A stretch of 64,000 nucleotides of DNA. Source: Leishmania martiniquensis. Taxonomy: Eukaryota; Euglenozoa; Kinetoplastea; Trypanosomatida; Trypanosomatidae. The stretch spans positions 1,647,501 through 1,711,500 of the forward strand of contig NC_090170.1 of the NCBI RefSeq assembly GCF_017916325.1, read 5' to 3'. Under the pieces are notes generated by a model, which was not told the origin of the DNA, did not search any database, and saw only the letters and a program-made list of their open reading frames with translations. Shown here in pieces: positions 21,359 to 32,249 of the stretch; within the stretch, counting starts at the first letter, position 1; each line of letters opens with the position of its first letter. A program made the translations under genes and the position numbers.

Positions 21359-21755
21359 TCGTTGCAGGGCCGAAACGAGCAGAAGCCACTCAGCCCCAGT
21401 ATTGGCTACCGGCTTCACTGCAGAGGAAGCCCGGTAGAAGCGCTCGCGCACCTGCCGGCGTGAGTATTTCTGACTGCAGTGTGTCGAATGAAAGTAGTGA
21501 ACGCATCATCGAATACCCCTGACGCCCTTACGCGTAGATGAAGGCGAACCGGACGCCCTGGAACTGAACCGTCTGCTTCCATACACATCAGCGGGGGGGC
21601 TGCTGGCATCTTGGTAAGATTTCTCGGGCCCCTTGACTTGTCTCATGAGCACTGCACTTGTCTCAGTCGATTTTAATCGCCTGTGATGCGCAGTGAGACT
21701 CGCAATGGAAAGGCCTCCCACGCTGGGCCTCTATTACCGCCTACCTCTGCCCCCG

Positions 21756-22742
21756 CTGAGGGTCCAACTGTGAGCTGTTGGTGGGTAGGCCCGCGCACCG
21801 GCGTGCGGGCCCCTTCCGCTTGGCACACCTGCTTCTGTGAAGGGCGTGCGGATCGAGGAGAGAGGGTAGGGGGCGGTACTGCTGTCGTGGGCGCAGAGAG
21901 GCGTCGCGCCTGCCTCAGCCCCTGCGGGCACGCCATGCAGGCGCGGACGGAAGTGATGGATGGACACAGCGTGGCACGCCCGCGCCCCCTCCCGCCAAGC
22001 ACAGCCGGCATGGTGCGCTGCATCCGGGCGCGGCGTGCAGGGGTCAGAAGAGCAAGGGTGGCCAGCAGAAAATGCGGGGACGGGGTCTATGGCCGGTTGC
22101 GCCATCGCGCATGTCCGCCACCGGGAGGGGGGCGGGCACAGATGCCGGCGGCGCGACGAGAGCGTCCCGAATCGCATCAGTGCGCCATCCAGGCTCTGGT
22201 ATGGAGCATGCGGGCTCCCGCATGGGGGAGTGTCGCCGCATGAAGCGACTGGGGATGGGGGGAGGGGGCTGGCGTGCAAGCAGGGCGAAGTGTCGCCGAG
22301 GGCCCTGTGCTGGGGCAGGCCCGCTTCGTCCTGCCCTGAGTTCAGCCGACATGCACCTATACTGGCCCTTGTTGCCCACAGCACAGGGGCGACAGCTTCC
22401 GCCCCGGCGAAGTGCCGTGGATGCGGTCCGCCTGGATGACGCTGTGGCCCCCGGCCACGCCTGGCCGGTGCTGGCGGCGCGGCGCGTACGCGGGGGAGGG
22501 AGGAGGACGAACACGCAGCGCCCGTTGGGCGCATGGCCCGAGTCGATGGCGGACGACACGTTGCGGGCGAGCAGGGCTTGGCCGTAGCAGGTCAGAGGTA
22601 GATGGAGGTGTCGTAGCCCACGTGTGCTTGCTGGCCTGTACGCGACGGCATCACGCATGGATGCGGAGCAGGCCATACGATGGTGAAGACCGTCTCGGCG
22701 TGTGCGCGAATCACGAGCGATGATGGTGCGGGTGTGTATAAG
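21756..22742 (+). repeat. 987-bp dispersed repeat, copy A
   Basis: From CTGAGGGTCCAACTG to GTGTGTATAAG this block matches 45392-46378 with no indel (constant offset 23,636); the lines I compared by eye and all shared frames were identical. It is GC-rich and G-run-rich on the + strand, unlike the C/T-rich spacers. It contains a hairpin at 21788-21811 (GGCCCGC paired with GCGGGCC), an 8-bp perfect palindrome at 22207-22224 (CATGCGGG/CCCGCATG), and quadruplex-prone G runs at 22123-22136 and 22251-22268. It lies 397 nt after a stop codon in the same orientation as transcription. The position in a 3' UTR recalls the SIDER retroposon-derived elements of Leishmania, but those are about half this length, there is no poly-A end, and I could not confirm their signature. 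Long ORFs inside it are by-products of high GC. Confidence 0.9.
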
Positions 22743-22936
22743 ATTTGTCCTCATGTGTCCCCCTTTTCATCTCACCATCTCCCTTCGCTTCGGCCTTCAA
22801 GGTTGCTTATTCCACTGCTCGCAAAGACTGTGGTGCTGCCTGTCCTGCAAAAGACGGGAGTGTGGGATTGAGCGCTTCAGAGAAGGAGTGCGTGCAGGAG
22901 AAGGAATTCTGTGATGTACGTCGCCTGTGCTGAAGA
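22742..22936 (+). other. Cys-rich open frame next to repeat copy A
   Basis: Directly after the repeat one + frame without an ATG runs to a TGA near 22936 and encodes spaced cysteines and charged residues (for example KDCGAACPAKDG and later KECVQEKEFC). It could be a fragment of a former gene or chance. No splice acceptor or start supports it as a gene. Confidence 0.2.
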
Positions 22937-25769
22937 GGTCAACATTCAGCGAGTAATCTTTCACTGCATGTCAAGGAGGTGAGAGATCGAAGAGCTTCAT
23001 GACGACGAGGGAGTCGTGCATAGTCTTCGTTTTCGCTTCTTGCCCTCCCACCCCTTCTTTTATTTCGCTTTGAAATTCCGCTCGCAAGAGTGCGCGCGCG
23101 TATGTGTGCGTGTGTGGTGGGAGTGCGGGTGCTGCTGTGGGACTAGAGATGCATAACGTCCTCAGCTCGTTGCCCTCGGTCACCCACAAAGAGAAAAGAA
23201 GTGAAACTGCCGTTGCTTCTTGCCCGTTTGTGTTTCCTTTTATCAGTGTGACGTCCATACGAGTCTTCGCGCCCCCATTTTTCGTAACCCTTCCCCGTGT
23301 GTGTGTGTCGGAAGGGGGGGCCTGCTTGTCTGAGCGCCTTTCTCTGCTTGGTGAGGTTGATGTGCGGTGCGGGGTGTATCGAGAATGTCGTCTGTGGCTC
23401 TTCGCCTGAGGGGAGGATGCTCTCCCTCTACTCCTCCCCGCACCCCTCCCCTCCCCACGTTGTGCAGCGGCGCATTTTTTTCTCTTTCTCATTTCACACT
23501 TCTTCTCGGAAAGCCTTTCGCTGGCGCCGATTTTTCCCCTTCTCGTCTACTTTCATTTTTATTTTATTTTAACGTTTCTCTCTGCGTGTGCGTGTTTTTT
23601 CTCTTTCTTTCTCTCGTCAATTCGTATTTGTGCTTTTCTTTGCCAAAAGTGTGACGTTTTCCATCTGATCGGCTGCGTGGGTGTGGTCTGAGCTCGTTTC
23701 TGTCGCTCCTCTTCTCTTTGCTCTGCATTCGGATGCTGTTTTTCTGTCCACCTGTCTCTCCCTCTCTCCCCCTCTCTCCTTTTCATGCCGCGCATCGAGA
23801 GCAGCGCAGATGTTAGATGGCTACGGCTGGACAGCAGGGAAAAAAGAAAACGACGAAGAAAAAAGAAGCGGAAAGCGGACAGGGCGAGTGCTGATGTCCT
23901 AAACCGAGAGTGGGCCGCGCCACCGTGCCGGCCTTTGGTGCATCGGTGCACTGCGGATGTGCTTCATGTTTGGAATCCGTTTTTTTCCTCCTGTGAAGAT
24001 GTCTATGTGGCCGGTTTGAGGTTTTCTGCACGTCTTCCTTTAGAAATCGAGGGCCATGGAGGCGTTCCTGCACACTTCATCGGGAGCATGCGTCGTCTTG
24101 TTTGGTGGTAGAAGCGAGGGAGGCTTTTAGGGAGAGGCTGGGCGGCGCAGGGGTGCGAGCCGCTTAGGCTGCCTCGCCGTTGCTATACCTGGAGAGTGCT
24201 GCGTTTTTTTCTGTCGCTTTCTCCTGCGCTCCTCAACATCTCTCTCTCTCTCTGCTTTCGATATCTGCGACTGCGCGTGTGTGCGCTGGTGCATGCGTGA
24301 GTGCTAAAGCGTTTGCCTCTCCTCCCCTTCCCCACCGCCCCTTCTCTTCATGGGCCTTCCCTCCCTCCCTCGCCCCCGTTTTTTCCCTTCTGCCTTGTTT
24401 GCGGTATTAGCTCTCTGTCGTTACCAACATGCTCGTGCTCCTTCCTCTTTCTCTTTGTTCCGTTTTATTTCTCCATTACTTTTCGCCTCGTTTTGTCATT
24501 TCTGCTGTGGTTTATGAGGTGTGCTCCACGCGTTGCCTTTGCCGGCGTCCTCTGCCCAACCTGCGCGCGAAGCGAACAAGAAAGAAAGAAAAGAAGACAC
24601 CCCTCCCTTGGGGAAGTCGCCTCCCTTTTCTTATCTCTCTCTTTATCCACATCTTCTGCGTTTTCTTTTTCGTCGCTTCAAGCGTGTTTTTTCTTCTTCA
24701 GGGACGCACCTATTTGGAGTGCACGTGTCTTTGGGATGTCGTCTGTTGCCGTATTCTCGCCTCGTTTTTATTCCCGTTTTCTTCTCTTTTCCTTTCCTTT
24801 CATCGCCTGGGTTGGCCTGTAATGAAGTCAAATCGTCTCATGGGCGTGTGGCACTCTTCCCCACTATCCTCACGTGCATATCCTCTCACAAACCTTTTTC
24901 CGACGGCTCTCCCAAACTTTGCGCGCAGCGGACAACCTAGCGCAGCAGAAGCGTGCTGAGCCGCTAGCTCCCTCCATAGCGCACGCCGTCACAAGAAGTG
25001 CCCCCCTCCCTCCCTCCCTTTCTTCTGCTCGGTGACGTGAGCACACACCAACTCGAAGCATGAACAGAATTCACAGATATTCTGACGGGTTCAGAAGATG
25101 GGGAGGAAAGGAGGGCGACTGAGAGCCCACGAGGGTGTAAGAGGGAAGCGCCACGTATCCGATGCCGAAGGAATCGAACATTGCAGCTCTTTTCGCACGT
25201 GAAGTGAGCCAGACCGGCGACGATTGTAACCATGGCGTACAGGAACGCATATTGTGCCCCCTATTCTGAAAGATGTCAGCGTACGTAAGGAAAAAAAGTG
25301 CACTTGCGCAAGGGAAGAAGAACGAAAGCAACAAGAACAACAACAGAAACGCGTAAAGCCCGTTGAGCGTCTAACAAATTTTTTGGAAAAAGGACTACCC
25401 GCGTCAAGCCGGAAAAAAAGCGCATGCTTACGCTCCCACATCCCATACATAGAGGAACGTTCTCCAAGTAGCGCAAAGGCAACGCGGCAAGAAAAAAAGG
25501 GGGCACCAGAATAGATAAAGCGACGAGGCATCTATGCTCGGTACCGCTATTGTTGCTGCTTCCCTTCTTTTTGCGCCGTCCATCGCTTCCTCGTTTTTTT
25601 TCTCCATAGTTTACATTTCTCTGTGCTCGTTCGGCTCATCTCTTCCGATGAAGGAGTGCTCCTCCTCTCGTCTTCCCCCACCCTCCCGCGCGTTCGCCGG
25701 TCTGCTCTTTGGAGGTGCCAAATGCAGCTGCGAAGGACGCAGAGAATTCGAAGAAAAATTATGTACATG

Positions 25770-25783
25770 TATATATATATATT
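25770..25783. repeat. TA microsatellite
   Basis: A short TA run in the spacer, next to purine-rich sequence. Confidence 0.7.
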
Positions 25784-26910
25784 TGAGGGAGAGAATCGAA
25801 CAGCCTCCAGCCGCGACTATCGTGGGAGAGGAGGACGCGGTGCGCCCTGACGCCTCGGCGAGACAAAGGCTCCCTTGATACCTTCCTGTCTTCTCTTTTT
25901 TTCCGTATTATGTGTGAATGCCTGTCTAGTGACTCAACGTTTTACTTAGCGAGCACGTTGCGGTCATACGAAGCGCAACCGGCACCTGCGCGTGCCCCTC
26001 GTCCATTCCCTTTTATTTGCCATCTTCATTTTTTCATCTCCTCTCCGCCCCGTCCACGCGCGAGACGTAGAAGCGCAAAGGCGCCAGGAGAGGGCATCCC
26101 TCGTGCGTCGCCTCTCCTCTTGTTCTGTCTTGAACGAAAGCCCAGTCGTCTTTCGGCTTCGCGTCGCTGGCGCGGGTTCGATCGCATTTGTTTCCTTTTA
26201 TTTTTCTACGATCACTCCGAGACGCTTGACTTCGCATCTGCTACACCTCATTGCCTCTCCTTTATTTTTCTGGTCGTTCCCTCCCCACTCTCCAGTAGCG
26301 AACACGCCCACTCTTTCCCCTCGTTGTCTTTTTTTTTGAAACCCTACAGCAAACATGCCCACTCACAGACATGCCGACAAACCTGCACACACGCACACAC
26401 ACCTGTTTGGTTTATTTTTTTACCCTCGAGGGAGTGACGGGGGTCGCCAAGGGCACAGTCACGCGCACAGTGTCGCCCCTGTGTTTGCGGTTCAACCTCC
26501 TGCTTACACACGCCCTATAGAGTTTCACAGTACCCTTCTCTCTCTTTCTTTTCTTGTGTGTATGTTGTGCACCGCGCATAGTGTCTGTGTGTGCTGGCGC
26601 CATGTGGGCCTCTTTACAGTCTCTCCCTGTCTTGATTGTTCCTCCTCCCCCCCCACACTTTTTTGTCTTCCTTGTAAGTGCCGTTTGCTTTTCTTCCTTC
26701 ACTGCTAGGCTCCTCGGCGCTCCGCGCATGCAGGCATTTACCTTTACGCGTAGCACATCCAAAGTGGTGTGCCATTGGTGTGGAGAGGCATCCCAAAACA
26801 TCCACCACCACCACAAGAACAACCAAAAAGAAAAAACCGCTCTTATCGTCTCCCCCCCACGGGGTGTCGTTTCACCGCTGCTTCTCTACCCTTGCGTCCT
26901 CCTCCCCCCA

Positions 26911-26928
26911 ACACACACACACACACAC
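26911..26928. repeat. CA microsatellite
   Basis: A CA run of nine units in C/T-rich spacer. Confidence 0.8.
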
Positions 26929-29479
26929 CTGTATTCAATCTTCTTCCTTCCCCTCAGACTCCATCCCCTGTTGAGTGCTTGACTGTGTGTGTCTTTTTGT
27001 GTGTGTGATAAGCTCCCTCTCGATCTCGCTTCCCCTACTGCTGTTGTCACTCGTTTCTACGTTCTGCTTACTCCTCTCTGAGAAGGTGCATCACCTTCCA
27101 TGCCGTTGTCGTTCTGTTTTCCTTTCGATACTCTTCATATCGTCGCCGCTTCCCAGCCGCGTTTTCTTTGTTTTCTGTTCGCTGGCCCTTCTGGCACCTT
27201 CTTGCTCTCTTTCTCAGCGTTAAAGAAATCAACGGAAAAGCTCGCCTTCCTTTAAACACACACGCACGTGTGAAAAAAAAAGGGAAGAGGTGGGGCATCG
27301 ATGGCACGTAACCAACTGAATTCGTCTGTGCCTTGAGGCCGTCCAACAAACTTCTCTACCCTGTTGCTCATAGCCGACTTCTCTTTGACGTCTTTCGTTG
27401 CTCTCCTGCTAGGTTTGCTGTTGTTTCTTCTGCTTGTGCTCTGCGTGCGCACCCGCTTTTACTGCCTTCTCCGTTCTCTTTCCACATAAATATGCCCCTC
27501 TCTCCCCTTCTTGCAGAGAAGCATCTTGGCCTATACTTCTCTGACACAAAACTTCCTTTTTTTTCCGCTCTCTCTTTTTCTCTTTCATGCTGGTCGCTTC
27601 GTACATTTCGCCTTTTTTTCTTTTCGTGTGCGTGCCGGTCTCCTCGTCCGGCGAAAAAAAAAGAAACGGACGTTTTGGCGCCTGCCATCGCCGAAATGGA
27701 AGCATCACATCATCATGTACCTGCCTAGTCCGTTAACACCTCCTCTTCGCCCCCTCTCTCAGCGTCCTCTTCCCCTCCTCCGTCTTTGTCATTTCCATTT
27801 GATAATGTGACGATTCTTTTCCCCACCGTCACTCGCGCACGCCTGCTCTCCCTTTTCACCAGTCAGCCTGTCGTTCTTGAACGGCATCGCTTGTGCCATT
27901 ATTGCCTCGCTTCTTTTTTTCGTATGCATCTGCTTTTTTTTCCATCTGGCGCTCCCATCCTAAACGGTAAGCGCGTAGAGCGGGCAAAGAAGATGGACGA
28001 AGTTTGAGGGACGAGTCGGGGGAGGGGCGGGGCGGCGATGTTTGAGAGTGGCGTGGAGCGTGTGACTTCGAGTTTAGAAGGTAACTTACGGTAAAGGTAA
28101 TGCACCACATCATAGCATCTCTCTTCTGGCGCCTTCCTATTTCTCTTCCTTGTCGTTGGATACCCCTCCCACGCACACACACATTCGATGCTACCAGCCA
28201 ATGAAACGCTCCATGCAGCCTTCCATTTATTTCTGGTCGCTCTTTTATTTGTTTCAGTTTTCTTTTTTTTTCTACTTGACCTTGCTCACGCGCCGCACGG
28301 TGATCTTTGCGCTTGCATGTATATGTGTGCGTATGTTTCTGCTCATGTATGGGCTATTTAAGCCTCTCGAGGTGCATCGTTTTTTTTTTGGCTCGCTTCG
28401 TTGCGTCGAGCTTTGGGAATGCGTCACACAAACGAAACACGCAACAGCGCGCACGAGAAAGAAGAGGGAATCACACCGTATGCTTCCTTCTGACACGTTT
28501 CCTTCTCTCAACCCCTCCCACCTCCTTTGAGCCTCCGGGCCCCGTGTAGATTACGTAGTCGATCGTCTGTCGTCGTGCAAGCACGTACACGTGAAGCTAA
28601 GCAACGTGCGATGCGCTGCAACAGCTGCGGTGCACCCGCACGCGAATCGGCAGCCGATCGCATGTCCCTGTTTTCTCTTTTCCTTCTCTGCGTTCTCGCC
28701 TCACGCTCTCATTTGGATTTTCCCGTCCGCGTACTTTTTCATGGGTTCCTTTCGCTGCTTTTTTTCGTGTGTGTGTGTTTGTTTCCCCTCTGGCGGGTTC
28801 TTTGATTGAATGGCAATGGCGTGTTCCCGAGCCTATTCTGTACGTCCGTGTATCCCCTCCCCTCCTCTCCCCTCCCCCCTTCTTCTCGTAGCTCATCGCG
28901 AAGCGCAAGCGACGGCGAGTGGATGCTGAACAGAGCGAAAGAGACAGAAGGGGGGTGAGGAGGAGGGTGGGGGGAGGAGAGGGCGGCGCACACGCAGACC
29001 GTTCATTCGTGCATCTTCTTAACTCCGGGTCATTTCTTTCGTTTTCTTTGCCTCTTTGATGTTTTCGAACTCGAAGGCTGCCCCCCCTCCCACACACACA
29101 CACCTCTCCTGTCTTTCTTCCCCTTTTCTTTGGTTCGCGCTCGCCATGGGTATTCCATCTCTCTTCTCCCTTCTCTCTGAGATGCCTCTGCTTGACTCTC
29201 GTGCCATAGGTGTGCGCAGGCAGCCGCGGCTGTGACGATACAGATAGTGTGCATCTGCCTCATGAGATACATCAGCCCTGCAAGGAAGAGCGGGTGGCCG
29301 GAGGAGGAGGTAGTGGAGGAAAAAAATTGAAGAGAACAATTCGACTCAGGCACCAAATTGACATCGAATCAAAGAAAAAGAACCACAAACGCACCGTGTC
29401 GACCTCTCTCTGTGACAGGGCCAGGGCCCTCTATGTGCACGCGCTCGCTGGCGGTCGCTCTTTCCATGGCGGAGCTATC

Positions 29480-29665
29480 ATGACAGGTGCGAGGCATGCG
29501 GAAAGGAGCGAGGAGAGAGGTGGCCATCGCGGCTGCATGCGCGAGGCCGTGCTCGATTTGACGGCGGCTTGCGCCAGGGATGGGCGTGCTCCGCCCCTTG
29601 GGTTGATCCTCGTGAAAAGAGGGTCACTATCGTTCCCCGAAGGATGCTGCAAATCCGCTTCCTAA
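29480..29665 (+). CDS. possible small ORF, 61 residues
   Basis: The ATG at 29480 and the TAA at 29663-29665 lie inside a longer frame that is open from just after a pyrimidine tract ending in AG at 29208-29209. The peptide is Arg/Glu-rich at its start and hydrophobic near the end (LGLILVKRGSLSF). About two thirds of third positions are G/C. Other ATGs precede it in the presumed leader. It is a weak candidate, listed because of the acceptor and codon pattern. Confidence 0.2.
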   Translation: MTGARHAERSEERGGHRGCMREAVLDLTAACARDGRAPPLGLILVKRGSLSFPEGCCKSAS

Positions 29666-29688
29666 GCGCACGAACATGCACACTGACT

Positions 29689-29723
29689 CCTCCCCTCTTC
29701 CCTCTTTTCCTCACCTTTTTCAG
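29689..29723 (+). promoter_or_regulatory. polypyrimidine tract and splice acceptor upstream of COQ3
   Basis: This is a long C/T run ending in CAG, with AG at 29722-29723. It is much stronger than the nearer AG at 29984-29985. If used, the COQ3 leader would be about 285 nt and would include a 52-codon upstream ORF. Confidence 0.55.
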
Positions 29724-29724
29724 C

Positions 29725-29883
29725 ATGTCAGGACCCGCTTTGCATAGCGCAGATTTGGAAATCTGCGTACTTGGCCGCACCCTCTTTTCCGTAGTGGATA
29801 CAAGAGGCTGCCGCAAGGTGCAGCTTCTTCCTCTCACTGCGACAGGAATACTCAAAGCACTTGCGAGGCGCCGGCGAATTTGA
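29725..29883 (+). CDS. upstream ORF (52 codons) before COQ3
   Basis: The ATG lies immediately after the strong splice acceptor (AG 29722-29723) and the frame stops at 29881-29883, 124 nt before the COQ3 start. The peptide begins MSGPALHSADLEICVLG and ends ALARRRRI. An 8-bp inverted repeat (GCAGATTT/AAATCTGC, 29749-29766) lies within it. With a leader starting at 29724 the ATG would have almost no 5' UTR beyond the spliced leader. It is more likely a translated upstream ORF or chance than a separate gene. Confidence 0.3.
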   Translation: MSGPALHSADLEICVLGRTLFSVVDTRGCRKVQLLPLTATGILKALARRRRI

Positions 29884-30007
29884 GTAGCCTTCGTGCGCGT
29901 GGACTCCCCATCGGCACCTCTCGCGGCGCGTGAGCGACAAAAGTGAAAGCTGTGCCTCTTCGCTACTCTGCATCCTTCTCTCCAGTACGTAGCTTCTTCC
30001 CTTCGGC

Positions 30008-30898
30008 ATGTCAGCGAGCATGAAGGGTATCGCTGCGGATGAAGTGGCCAAGTTCGCTGCCCTGCAGAAGCACTGGTGGGATCCGAGAGGACCGCTGCGC
30101 TCTCTGCACCTGCTGAACCCGGTTCGCGTGCGCTATATAAACAGCATTGTGCGCTTGCACGGCACGGTCGGCCGCATCTCGGACGATGAGTCGAGGGGTC
30201 TGCTTAGTCGCACTGGGCTCACGCCACAACACCAAGTTCTGGACGTCGGCTGCGGCGGCGGTATCTTGGCAGAGAGCCTAGCCCGCCTTGGCGGCACCGT
30301 CACCGGCATTGACGTCTGCGCTGAGTCTATCGACGTCGCGGAGAAACATCGCCAGCAGCTGGCGGCCAGCTACTCAGGCCCCTCGCAACTCTCTAACTGG
30401 CCTCAGAGGCTCTTGTACCGTCACGTGTCTCTCTTTGATGTCGTGGAGCAGGAAAAGAGACAGTTCGACGTAGTTGTGGCAAGTGAAGTAATCGAGCACG
30501 TGAGCGATGCTCGCGCGTTTTTACGTGCTCTTTGTGAGGCGACGAAGCCGGGTGGGCTCCTTTTCTTGTCAACCATGGACAAGTCACTAAGGACAGCCAT
30601 CACACACATCGGTGTGGCGGAGATGCTCACAGGCCTCGTGGAGCCGGGCACCCACGACTGGCGAAAATTCATTCCGTCGGCAGACATCACCAAGTTTGCG
30701 CAACGCTTCCGTGTGCACAAGATAGATCAGCAGTACATCATCACATACCCCCATCTTTTTCAGTCGATTGCCTCGCATGACTTTCAGGTAAACTTTTGCC
30801 TCTCAGAAAAGGTCAAGACCGGGCACTACTTCTGGGTCGGCCTTAAATCCGTCGAAGACGATGAAAAGGAGAGGACAGCCGTGCCGACTCGCGAATGA
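30008..30898 (+). CDS. COQ3: COQ3, ubiquinone biosynthesis O-methyltransferase
   Basis: This 296-residue protein of the UbiG/COQ3 family uses S-adenosylmethionine to O-methylate the ring of ubiquinone intermediates (family knowledge). Visible features: an N-terminal WWDPRGPLRSLHLLNPVRVRY segment typical of the family (residues about 19-40), the class I methyltransferase motif I VLDVGCGGG at 77-85, GIDVCAES at about 99-106, VVASEVIEHV as the post-I/motif II strand and helix, and GGLLFLSTMDKS as motif III. Length is normal. The enzyme acts at the inner mitochondrial membrane. An obvious cleavable presequence is not visible before the domain, so the import signal may be short or the first residues atypical. 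The ATG at 30008 is the only reasonable start. Confidence 0.95.
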   Translation: MSASMKGIAADEVAKFAALQKHWWDPRGPLRSLHLLNPVRVRYINSIVRLHGTVGRISDDESRGLLSRTGLTPQHQVLDVGCGGGILAESLARLGGTVTGIDVCAESIDVAEKHRQQLAASYSGPSQLSNWPQRLLYRHVSLFDVVEQEKRQFDVVVASEVIEHVSDARAFLRALCEATKPGGLLFLSTMDKSLRTAITHIGVAEMLTGLVEPGTHDWRKFIPSADITKFAQRFRVHKIDQQYIITYPHLFQSIASHDFQVNFCLSEKVKTGHYFWVGLKSVEDDEKERTAVPTRE

Positions 30899-32249
30899 TG
30901 TGTGCCGCACGCGCGTGTGCAAAGTAAATAGAAGGTGTTTTTTTCGCTGACACCTCCGGAGCGGACGAATAGACCAAACGGAAACGTACGCCTAACACGC
31001 ACACACGTACACACAAGGGCATACACGCGAGCCAATAACGTTTTTCCCGTCCGCGCGTGCTTGTACCTATGCTTGTGGGTGGTGAAACGTCTATGTGCAG
31101 ATGGGATCGTTGGTGGCTTAGTGTGGAGGTGTGCGTGGCGTTTTTTCTCGGATGACGCCGGTGCTCTTTTTGGCGTTGAGTCTCTGTTTGTCGAACAGCA
31201 CTGTGTCACAAATGCACGAACAGCGACTCGTAACTTTAGTGCAGCCTCTTCAGCTCACGACAAACACACTCACGCGTCCAAGTACTCCCACACACCAGAC
31301 AACAGGTAGGCACCTGGTGGCCGGAGGGAGGGGAGGAGGATAGTGTGAAGCATCATCAAAACGAAGTCGTGAAGGTGGCCCATTCTTCCTTTGTCTTCGG
31401 CATACACGCATGGCGTGGCGGGCATCGCACAACGCAGCATGCTCACTTTCATTGATAGCTGCTGTTTGTCTTTATTGTCATTTTTTCCTTCGCAGGGACG
31501 CGCCTCCTTCCTCAGCGATGAGGACGATGGCGACGCAACGGTGAGGACAAGGACGTGGCGCGTTTATCACGAGTAAATCTCTTCATGCGCGGGCAGTGGC
31601 TTCGTGGTCGTCAAGCAGGTGCAATCGTGCGAAGTCGGTGAGAGGCTCGCTTTCTGTGCCTTAGCGGGAGCGTGGAGATGCGCCTGCGAGGGGGAGCTCA
31701 GTCGCTTTGTTGTTCAACGGCGCGTAACCTGTAACGACGCCCTTGACGCCACCTCGATCAGTTCCTCCCAGCCCCTTCTCTGTCCTGTTTAGCGAACGCA
31801 CCTCCATCCTTCATGTGTTCCCAACGGCTGACCATGCGCTGGGGCATCGGCAACGATCCTGACGCACCTTTTCTTCTTCTCCCTCCCTTACCCTCTCGGA
31901 AGCCACTGCGGCATCGGCTAAGAGTGCTTAACGGTGCCATCATTGACGCACACACACACACAGCCAAAACGAAGCAGGTGCAGAGGCCCGCGCATACACA
32001 CACGTGCAAGAGGCTCCCATCGGCTCATCCTCTTACTCGGCTACTGCAATCTGTTTGCGGACCCTTTCTCTCCTTGCGCTCGTTGTTGGGCAACTTGTCG
32101 GCTTCCTGGACGTGGCTTTGCAATCACTGGCCCGACTCTGCGCCGCTTCTACTCTCGAGAGGCACGCGTGCCTAGCGAAAAGAGACGACACGACATCATT
32201 GCTGCTTCCGTTAATCGCCTTTTTCCTTGCGCTCCCCACCAAAGAAACA
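30899..32249. other. spacer between COQ3 and the FYVE gene
   Basis: No gene is supported. Two acceptor-like sites are visible: a T-rich tract ending in CAG with AG at 31495-31496, and a C/T tract ending at AG 31901-31902, which is the better match for the FYVE gene leader. A short CA run lies near 31949-31962. Coding-like fragments follow the first acceptor (about 31495-31576 and 31604-31792) but have no convincing ATG. Confidence 0.55.

Larger units (their letters stand above)
21359..30007. other. 8.6-kb stretch without an intact supported gene
   Basis: This is the largest gap in the window. It contains repeat copy A (21756-22742), then about 7 kb of mainly C/T-rich sequence with T runs (23400-24900, 25530-27800, 28140-28900) and simple repeats. 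Long frames in the C/T-rich parts reflect absence of stop codons, not coding. Two short ORFs just upstream of COQ3 (29480-29665 and 29725-29883) are the only candidates, and both are weak. A small cluster of G runs at 28018-28035 and another at 28950-28983 could form quadruplexes in RNA. Confidence 0.6.

Noticed and set aside
25254..25514. 86-codon Lys/Glu-rich + frame
   Set aside because: Product of a purine-rich patch; no pyrimidine tract before it and no GC-rich third positions.
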